Shown here piece by piece: positions 56,139-64,000 of a DNA stretch of 64,000 nucleotides (its first letter is position 1; the number at the start of each line of letters is the position of its first letter). The notes under the pieces are model-generated. The model searched no databases. It had not been told where the DNA came from and was given only the letters and a program-made list of their open reading frames with translations. Made by a program: the position numbers and the translations under genes. This DNA is from Tolypeutes matacus (Eukaryota > Chordata > Mammalia > Cingulata > Chlamyphoridae), in NCBI GenBank assembly GCA_026826555.1, contig JAKSZT010053764.1:37553520-37617519 (forward strand), in the 5' to 3' direction.

Positions 56139-57898
56139 CCTGAGTGACACCATCATCTGGCGCAGCGTTTGGATTCCACTGTTGCCGTGGCACTGTAGGG
56201 AAAGAAGTTGCTGTTCCCTGGGGCTCTAGAACTGAAGCTCCGGTCCGGGTGATCCCTGGCCCTTTCCTACCCAATCCCTGCCTTTTCCCTCCTCCTCTGG
56301 CAGGATGAGGCATGCAGGCCTGGGTGAAAGAGTACCTTCTGGCAACTATGGCAACTACGATTATGCTAATAGTGGGTATAACGCCTGTGAAGAAGAAAAT
56401 GAGAGGCTCACTGAAAGTCTGAGAAACAAAATAACTGCTATAAAATCTCTTTCCATTCAAACAGGCCATGAAGTTAAAAATTAAAATAAATTACTAGCTT
56501 AAACGGATTCACAATTTGATTCTACAACTGGATTTCTAGGTAAAATAAATGGAGAAACTGTAGATTTTATCCAAAGGGAGCCAAACAAAGCTGCTGTGCT
56601 ATTTGAAGCTGTTTTCATTCTTTATCTTTTTGCCATTTATTGAATTATTAAACTGCGATGATGCAAGTAAGTGTGAGTTTGGAATTTATTCCAACTTAAT
56701 GACTTGCAGTACCACTTGAATAAAAATCAGCGTCAAAACATTCCTGATTTTCAAATATTATGGCATTTTCCGTTGAAGATTACTGAAGTTTACTTGTTTT
56801 ATAAATTACATTAGATAATGCAATGCTCTTTGGATACTGTTTTTTTTTTATTTTTTTAAAGATTTTATTTATTTATTCATTTATCCCCCCCTTGCTGCTT
56901 GTGCTGGCTGGGTCAGCCAACCACGCCGTGCGGGCGGGCCTGCCCTCACCAGGAGGTCCCGGGAACCGAACCCGGGGCCTCCCATATGGTAAACGGGAGC
57001 CCTACTGATTGAGTCACAGCCACTTCCCAAGGATACTGTTTCTTAATCAATCATTTTTAGCTCCTATTTTCAGAGATACTGAGATGGATTGAAGTCAGAC
57101 TGGCCCTTAAGAATTTTGTTCTATTGTTTGCTTTACCATCAAATTACACAATATAAGATTCTGTTGTTAACCTACATATAGGTTTGTGTTCCATGTAAAG
57201 AAATTAAGAGGGACAGTAGGAAAATGCCTGGAGAGCCTGAAGCTGAGCTCTTGAAGGGGTGAACAAATTTGTGACAGAGTGGTAAATATTATCCTGAACT
57301 ATCATCAGCTGGAAACTTGTACTCCTTTTTCCTCCTTTATTTGGTTGAAACTGTGGGCTGATTTCTTCATATCTACAGTCTTCATAATTATGGTGATACG
57401 GCTCCTCTTCCCGTTCTGCCCAAGGACCTCATTCTTTTAAAGTTTGTCAGTTTGGCATATTTCTAGTAGGGCCCAAAACAAATGGGTAACAGTATAGTTA
57501 TTTGATATTAACTTTATAAATTCCATTAAGTTGGTTTATAGTAATTTTATGATTTTTAGCTTCTTTAGGTAGGTCATTTGGTTATCATTTGTGACAGAAT
57601 AATGTGAAACTAAGTAATTGCTAAGCTCTGAATGGAAATAAAGTGTTTCAGAAAATTAAATTCCTCTGCTTTATATGCTTAAAGTAGATATTGAAAATGT
57701 TCAGGCATTGAACTTGGAGTTGAGTATTATTACTTTAATTTAGTGTATTTGTTTATAGAAAGCAAAACACAAAGGTGGACCATTGAGTAAAAAGAAATAT
57801 TAAAATGTTGTTAATCTCTGTTGCTCTATTTGGATTTACCCACTTACAGGCTCCAAAATTAAACTGTTTAATGAAATATTAAAAAAAAAAAAAAAAAA
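56139..57898 (+). pseudogene. BET1: BET1 processed pseudogene
   Basis: BET1 is a Golgi v-SNARE of ER-Golgi traffic. The start codon at 56305 opens [18 protein letters not shown], then [20 protein letters not shown] and ITAIKSLSI, closely matching BET1's N-terminus and SNARE start. The first stop is codon 60 (TAA at 56482), a second follows at 56500, and further indels shift the transmembrane region, though the end (IIKLR then TGA at 56661) is in place. It is a retrocopy: no introns, about 165 bp of 5' UTR, a 3' UTR and an A18 tail ending at 57898. Imperfect TSD: CTTAAGTGGACTAAGTG (56122-56138) and CTTATGTGGCCTAGCTG (57900-57916), 13 of 17 matching. A DAS SINE sits in its 3' UTR. Confidence 0.93.
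56843..57030 (-). mobile_element. DAS-III type SINE in the BET1 pseudogene 3' UTR
   Basis: Reverse full-length copy. TSD GGATACTGTTT at 56832-56842 and 57031-57041. Confidence 0.93.
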
Positions 57899-57916
57899 GC
57901 TTATGTGGCCTAGCTG

Positions 57917-58150
57917 CAAAAAAAATGATTTAAGCTTAGGCTTTATTAAAAGAAGTTTACTGTCTACAACAAGAGAGATTTTTGTATTATGAACTATTTA
58001 GACCACATTAAAAGGACTGCATTAAATTCTGAGAGCTAATTAAGAGGGACAATGATAAATCAGAGTGTATCCAGAGGAAAGGGATTTCAAAGAAAGATCT
58101 ATAAACTACATGAAAATGAGCTATTTTTTCAGGGCTTACTAAGTACTAGG
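57917..58150. other. Intergenic stretch with no recognised feature
   Basis: AT-rich sequence between the BET1 pseudogene and a MIR. Nothing recognised. The same is true of about 58330-59110 except for short simple A/T runs. Confidence 0.4.
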
Positions 58151-58325
58151 TCCTTTAAGGGCTTTGTTGTGCCCATTTTACAGATGAGAAAATTGAGGTT
58201 TAGAAAAATATCTTTTGTCAAATCACATGGCTAGTAAATGGACATAGAATATGAACCCAGTTCTGGTCTGACTTTAAACTCCTTGTTCTTAACCACTCTA
58301 CTACATTACCTTGGAAAAGCTGGGA
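58150..58325 (+). mobile_element. MIR SINE
   Basis: cattttacagatgagaaaat, caaatcacatggctagtaaa, tgaacccagttctggtctga and ctactacattacct follow the MIR consensus order. Confidence 0.8.
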
Positions 58326-59120
58326 AAGTTCAACTTAGAAGAGAAAAAAACCTTTGTGTTAGATGACTGTTATATTCACTGATGTGCAATCATGTGGTTC
58401 CTGAGCACAGAGTTAAGACCAATAGATGGAAATTAAAAGGAGGTAGATTCAATACATCCTAAAGGAGGAGTCTTTAATAATTAGAGACTAAATCGACTTG
58501 TGAATGTTCATGTAAAATCCATATGAAAATCTGGTATTATAGATGTTACAAAGGGATTCTGGCATTGGCTGGGCCAGGTAACCTCCAATATACCTCTCAC
58601 TTTAAAATTTCTGTGGAGAAAAAAATAACAATTAAAAGTTTTCAGCATGAATATAGGTTTTTAACTTCCAAAGAGCTTGAGTTGTGCCCTATGAAAGTAT
58701 TTGTGAATAAAAGAAATCAGTATAAAAATTCCTCTAAGACAACAATGTAACTAGAATTTTATTTTAATATAGGTTGAATTTGGTGATTAAATGAAAACTT
58801 TACATGATAGGTAGATTCAGTATTGACCTATTTTTGTAGGAGTTTAGCTCTATAAAATATCTTACACAACTAGCCATTTTTTAGAATATTGTACCTTTAA
58901 ATCCAAGCCATTCAAGCCAGGAAAATAGGAAAGAGAAGGGGAAGGGAGAAAGGAAGATGAGTGAACTTTTTGACTGCTGGCCTTTGGGGGAAAAATAAAC
59001 AAGTACTGAATGTCAAAAGGAGTAGCTTTTCTTCAAAGTAGAAACTAAATTTATTAGGTTCAGTGTACTAACCACATATAACAAAAGAAATAGCCTACAT
59101 TACAGTAAAAGTAAAAGGGA

Positions 59121-59212
59121 AAAGGGAGCAGGTGTACCTCAGTGGTTTGAGTGCCTGCTTCCCATGTATGAGATCCTGGGTTTGATCCCTGGTACCTCCT
59201 TTTAAAAAAAAA
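59121..59212 (+). mobile_element. DAS SINE, monomer
   Basis: gagcaggtgtacctcagtgg to gatccctggtacctcctttt plus poly(A). TSD AAAGTAAAAGGGA on both sides. Confidence 0.88.
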
Positions 59213-59375
59213 AGTAAAAGGGAAGAGATCACTAATAGATAAAAGGTGGAATTTTGTCAAGTTTGGACTTGGATTATTAAATCTACTTTACCGTTTTATT
59301 ATTCAACATTGCCTTTATTTGAAAGTGCTTCAAATGCTAAATGTTAACCCTTATGAACCATATCATCAGATTTTT

Positions 59376-59641
59376 TATTTTTATTTTTTTTACTTTTTTT
59401 ATGGTACTGGTGCTGGGGAATGAGCCTGGGACCTATGTAGAAGCCAGTTCTCAACCACTGAGCCACATCAGCTCCCCTGAGTTGTTTTTTTGTTTTGTTT
59501 TGTTTTCTTTCTTGTTAGTTTGCTTATTGTTTTGTTTTTACTTTTATTTTTTATTTTTGTTTTTAGAAGACACTGGGGACCAAACCTGGGACCTCCCATG
59601 TGGGAAGCAGGTGCACAACTACTTGAGCCACATCTACTCCC
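59376..59641 (-). mobile_element. DAS SINE, two reverse units
   Basis: Left unit ggtactggtgctggggaatg to gagccacatcagctccc; right unit gaagacactggggaccaaac to gagccacatctactccc, each followed by T-rich tails. Reverse of the two-unit form at 7092-7305. Confidence 0.8.
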
Positions 59642-60244
59642 TAATCAGTATTTCAAACCTAAATCTTGGAATGGAGAGACTGAGGCAAGGAACAATTAAA
59701 TGACTATCATCAGGTAAATGGGCAATGCAGACAAAAACACAATCCAGGTTTTCTGAATTCTCATCAAGTTTGCCTTCCAACCAGACTTTCCCTCATTAAA
59801 GGCTGCTGCATCTCACAGCTATCTACATCTCACCTCAGAAAAATTATTATAGAGTTTTCCATCTGGTGGAAGACTAGATAAATAATACTGCTGAATCCCT
59901 GATTAATACAAGAACAATAGAACTGGAGAGACCTTTATTAAATAGCTTGAGGGAGCCAGGGCAGAAAACTTTACATTAAATACTGAGGACATTAGCCCCA
60001 CATAGTGTGGCACTCCAAACAGGGAAACTGCCTTCCCTTGTTTAACAGAAGACAGTTTTATTCTTTCCTAAATAGAAGAGTTGGAAGAAGAAATCAATTG
60101 CTGATCAAACTCCTAAAAAGAGGGGGCTATTTCAATCATTCTTCTCTTTTCCCTCTTGGGTCTATCACAAAATGGCAGAAGCCTGGTCTAATGAATGACA
60201 ATTTTGTTTTTTTCCTTCTAATTTTTTTTTCTGCTTCCTACTTC

Positions 60245-61740
60245 CTAATTTTATTTTGAAATACTTTCAAACTTAAAGTTGCAAATATAGTACAAAAATA
60301 ATACAGAAGAGTTTTCTATGTGATTTTTTTCTGTAAACCTACAACTTCTCTAACAAAAAATATTTTAAAAAAATACAAAGAACCCAAAATAGCCCCTATC
60401 CAGAGACGCAGATTTACCAACTTCTAACATTTTGCCACATTTCTTATGCCATCTATTTTCTTTTCCTTTCCTTTCTTTCTTTCTCTTTTTCTCTTCCTTC
60501 CTTTTCCTTCTCCTTTTCCTTTTCCCCTTCCTCCCTTCCTTCCTCCCTCCCTCCCTTCCTTCCTTTTTTCTCAACCTTTGAGAGTAAGTTGCATACATCA
60601 TGCTCCTTTACCATTTACTATTTCCATGTATATTTCCTAAGAACAAGGATATTCACTTGTACATAACTACATTAAGTACAATTATCAACTTCAAGAAAAT
60701 TAACATTGACATAAAGCATAGTCTATATTCCAATTTTTTAGTTGTCCCAATAATCTCCTTTTGGGCATTTTCTCCATTGCTAGGTCCAGTCCAGGAACAT
60801 GTATTGCATTTAACTGTCATTGTCTCGTTAGTCTCTCTTTTTAAAACTGTGTTAACATATACACAATATCAAATTTCCCTTCTCAACCACCCCCAAGCAT
60901 ACAATTCAGGGCATTAATCATATTCACAATGTTGTGCTATCCTTACCAGAACTTGCCCATCACACCAAACCTTGCACCCACTATGCATTAATTCCCCATT
61001 CCCCTTGCTCCCTTATCCCTAATAACCTGTAATTTATTTTCTATCTCTATGAATTTGCATATTCTAGTTACTTCATATAAGTGGAATCATACAATCTTTA
61101 TTCTTTTATATACACTTGATATTTTCCTTTTTTAAACACAAACAAACAAACAATAGCCATTCTTGTGGGTGTGAAGTGTTATCTTGTGTTTTGATTTGCA
61201 ATTCCCTAATGGCTAATGATGTTGAGCATCTTTTAATGTGCTTATTACCCATCTGTATATATCATTTTGGGAGAAATGTCCATTCAAGTCCTTTGCCCAT
61301 TTTTAAATTGGGCTGTTTATCTTTTTGTTGTTGAGTTATAGGGAGTTCTTTGTATATTATGAATATTAAACCCTTATCAGATATATGATTTCTAAATATT
61401 TTCTATTTTGTAGGTCATTTTTTAACTTTCTTGATATTGTCCTCTGATGCACAAAAGTTTTTAATTTTGATGAACTCCAATTTACTTTTTCTTTTGTTGC
61501 TCCTGTTTTTAGTGTAACATCTAAGACTCCATTGTCTAACACAAGGTCCTGAAGATATTTCCCTGTTTTCTTATAAGAGTTTTTAGCTCATACTTGAATT
61601 TTTACCCATTATGAGTTAATTTTTGAATATGGTGTGAATTAGGGGTCCAATTTCATTCTTTTCCTGTGGATATCCAGTTTTCCCAGCAGTTTGTTGAAGA
61701 GATTATTTCCCCCCATTGAGTGGGCTTGGCACCCTTGCAA
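60245..61740 (-). mobile_element. L1 3' region, reverse orientation
   Basis: The same L1 3' material as 5660-6840 in the same order: attttgaaatactttcaaac, ctaacattttgccacatttc, acaatgttgtgctatcctta, tggaatcatacaat, gtgtgaagtgttatcttgtg, cttatcagatatatgatttc. Confidence 0.7.
60452..60575. repeat. Polypyrimidine (C/T) tract
   Basis: About 120 bp almost purely C and T on the plus strand (cctttccttt, cttccttttccttctcctt, cctccctccctcccttcct), inside L1 sequence. Confidence 0.85.
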
Positions 61741-61744
61741 AATC

Positions 61745-62585
61745 AACTGGCCATAGATACAGATCAACTTATTGCTAGTATTTAAAGCATGGTAGGAGAT
61801 GAACTCACCAGTGGTCAAAGAATGAGAAGAGTAGACAGCCCACTACTAAACCACGAAGCACCATAGCATTTAGAAGTTGGACAAGGAGAATCCTTCAAAG
61901 ACCATGAAGAACAAGTAAAGTAGGAAGAAAACATGGAGTTTGATAATTACAAGTTGTACTGGACATTGTCAATTTGTGATCAGCAACAATTCTCACTCCC
62001 TTCTATGCTCAAATTTGTTACTCTGAAGATAGTGGCTGGGGGTCACATTATCCAGACTTCCTTTCTACAAGGGTTCTGGCTATCATTTAGGTTCTTATAA
62101 TGAGAGACTTGGAAGACTTGCATGGAGACTTGGGAGATAGAGGCTGTTTCCCCACAATGGTGGTGGTTGATGTATGGGCTAGCATGTTAGCTTTAGCAAT
62201 AGTATACTTCCATTTCTCCACTGCTGACCTTTGTGGTCACTTCAGGGCTATGAGACAGCCATAACTTTGGTAGGTATACCCTGTAACGTTAGAAGATCTG
62301 GGTATACCATCTTCTTCAACTTAGCAGTAGCCCCCTGAAGTTCACTCTCTGACCATTCCAATAATTTTGTGAACAACTAAATCCTGCATTCTCTCTTTTC
62401 TGCTTAAAATACTAGAATGGTTTCTGTTTTTACTATTGAATTCTGAAAGGAAGTCAAGAATAGTAAGTGTTTCAGAAATGAAGTTTCTCTGGGCTAAAAG
62501 TCGCTAAGCAGGTAGTAAAAGGAGGAGAAGATAGAGATATGTCCTTGGGGTTTGTATTCTTTAATTTCGATTCCAATTGTTGGTT
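61745..62585. other. Intergenic stretch with no confidently recognised feature
   Basis: Some phrases (ggtcacattatccagacttc, gagagacttggaagacttgc) look like an old dispersed repeat, but I cannot name it. No gene. Confidence 0.4.
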
Positions 62586-62589
62586 GCTA

Positions 62590-63022
62590 CTGGTTAACTT
62601 AATGTAACAACTTGGCTATATTATAGTATTCAGTTGTTTGGTCAAGCAAGCCCTGGCCTGGTTGCTACTATAAGGGTATTTTGTGGATTTAAATCATTAG
62701 TCAATTGGTTGCATCATCATCTGATTACATCCACAATCAACCAAGGGCACTGCTTGCAGCAATGAGAGAAATTTCATCCCATCAGTTGAAGGTCTTAAAG
62801 GGAGAACTGATGATTTCAGTAGTCAGAATTTCTACTTCAGTCAGCTAGCTTCTCCTGGGGAATTAATTCATTGACATTTTCATCGGAGTTCCCAACTTGA
62901 CGCCTGCCCTACACAATTCGGATTTGCCAATATTCTCGGTCATGGGAGCCAATTCCTATAATAAATCTCTTAGTGTCAACATATATATCTCCTTTCAGTT
63001 CTCTGGAGAACCCTGACTAATA
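62590..63022 (+). mobile_element. MLT2-like LTR
   Basis: Starts aatgtaacaacttggctata, has ccatcagttgaaggtcttaa and an LTR-like AATAAA (ctataataaatctctt, about 62960), and ends tctctggagaaccctgacta atac. The opposite-strand copy is at 51943-52384. Family name tentative. Confidence 0.55.
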
Positions 63023-63029
63023 CAAGTAT

Positions 63030-64000
63030 AGAAATACAATAGCTTTTTGTATCTTTACAGTTAAAGTGAATTTCTTGTAGGCAGTGTATAGTTGGATCTT
63101 GCTTTTTTAAAAAAATCAAATCTGACGATCTCTGTCCTTTAATTGGGGTATTTAGACCATATGCATGTAATGCAATTACTGAATCAAGTTTAAATCTATC
63201 ATCTTATTTGTTTCCAATTTGTCCCATCTGTTCTCTGTTCACTTTTTCTTTTTGGCTTTTTGGATTTACTGAAATTTTAAAAAAATTCTATTTTATCTTT
63301 TGTTGATTTTCTTAGCCACACACTTTGTTTGCTTTGGAGTTTATAGTATTCATCTTTAACTTATCACAGTTTTTCTTCAAATGATGGTACAACCATTCAT
63401 GTATAGCATAAGAATTTTATAATAGTATACTGACATTTCTCCACTGCTGACCTTTGTGTTACTGTTGTTATATACTTTACTTACACAAATATTATAAATT
63501 TTACACTACATTGTTAATTTTGTCTAATAGTCAATCTTTTAAAAGAGAACTTACTTTTAAAAAATCAAAATATTTATCCAAGTAATTACCCTATCTGGGC
63601 CCTTCCTTTGTGGAGATTCAGATTTCCATCTGCTATCATATTTTTCTGCCTGAAGGACTTCTTTTAAGATTGTAGTATACATCTACTGGTGATGAATTAT
63701 TTCATCTTTTGTTTATATGAAAATTCACTTTGCATTCATTTAAAATTTTATTTTTATTGTGGTAATATATATAACAATTTTTGCCATTTTAACTATTTTA
63801 AGTGTACAATTCAGTGGCATTAATTACTTTTACAAGTTGTGCTTCCATTACTAAAGTTTTTCATCACTTAAAACAGAAATTCTTCACCCTTTAAGTATTA
63901 AATCGCCATTTCCTCTCCCCCCAATCCCTGCTTACTTCTTATCTTCTTTCTGTACCTGTGAATTTGCTTGTTCTAGATATTTCATATAAGTGGAATAATA
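63030..64000 (-). mobile_element. L1 fragments, reverse orientation
   Basis: 63040-63240 has ORF2-type reverse sequence (gtgaatttcttgtaggcagt, ttggggtatttagaccatat); 63740-64000 has 3' UTR-type sequence (gtgtacaattcagtggcatt, atttcatataagtggaataa). The last runs off the right edge. Confidence 0.6.

Noticed and set aside
56107..56469. 120-residue minus-strand frame at the BET1 locus
   Set aside because: Exact antisense of the BET1 pseudogene 5' half; the family match is on the plus strand.
57900..64000. Possible 3' end of the neighbouring gene (GKAP1 in the human order)
   Set aside because: From memory GKAP1 lies upstream of UBQLN1 in human. I looked for exon-like coding sequence up to the right edge and found only repeats.

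Overview
This is a AT-rich stretch of a placental-mammal nuclear genome, almost certainly from an armadillo (Xenarthra, Dasypus-like). About thirty tRNA-derived SINEs of the armadillo DAS type lie on both strands; many have an A-rich tail and a clear target-site duplication (TSD). L1, HAL1-like, L2, MIR, MaLR and ERV relics fill most of the rest. There are no bacterial-style genes, rRNA genes or CRISPR arrays.

The only real protein-coding gene I can support is the 5' part of UBQLN1 (ubiquilin-1), on the minus strand. Coding exon 1 is 29564-29740, inside a CpG island at about 29150-30400. Coding exon 2 is 1310-1461. Intron 1 is about 28.1 kb and holds most of the SINEs and L1 pieces. Positions 1-1309 are the start of intron 2. 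Later exons lie beyond the left edge. The exon junction is in frame and both splice sites follow the GT-AG rule.

From about 30.4 kb to 64 kb the window is upstream intergenic DNA. In order it holds: L2 relics; a complete, TSD-flanked, internally deleted L1/HAL1-like element (34604-38261); a 967-bp GC-rich retroposon with a DAS-like 3' tail (38750-39716); a decayed minus-strand ERV-L-like pol region (about 40100-45240); a class I (gammaretrovirus-like) provirus with both LTRs and a 4-bp TSD (46042-54537) that carries two gag-like starts; and a BET1 processed pseudogene (56139-57898). More L1 and LTR relics follow to the right end.

The best candidates for something undescribed are two copies of a composite retroposon (13340-14230 and 50716-51747). 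Both begin at the same base pair. Each has an unidentified ~220-bp head with a strong stem-loop, then a DAS SINE dimer, then an L1-type 3' end, and each sits between perfect TSDs. The GC-rich retroposon with a DAS-like tail may be a second composite family. Neither could be checked against a repeat library here. Most open reading frames in the window are translations of repeats or antisense shadows of the CpG island.
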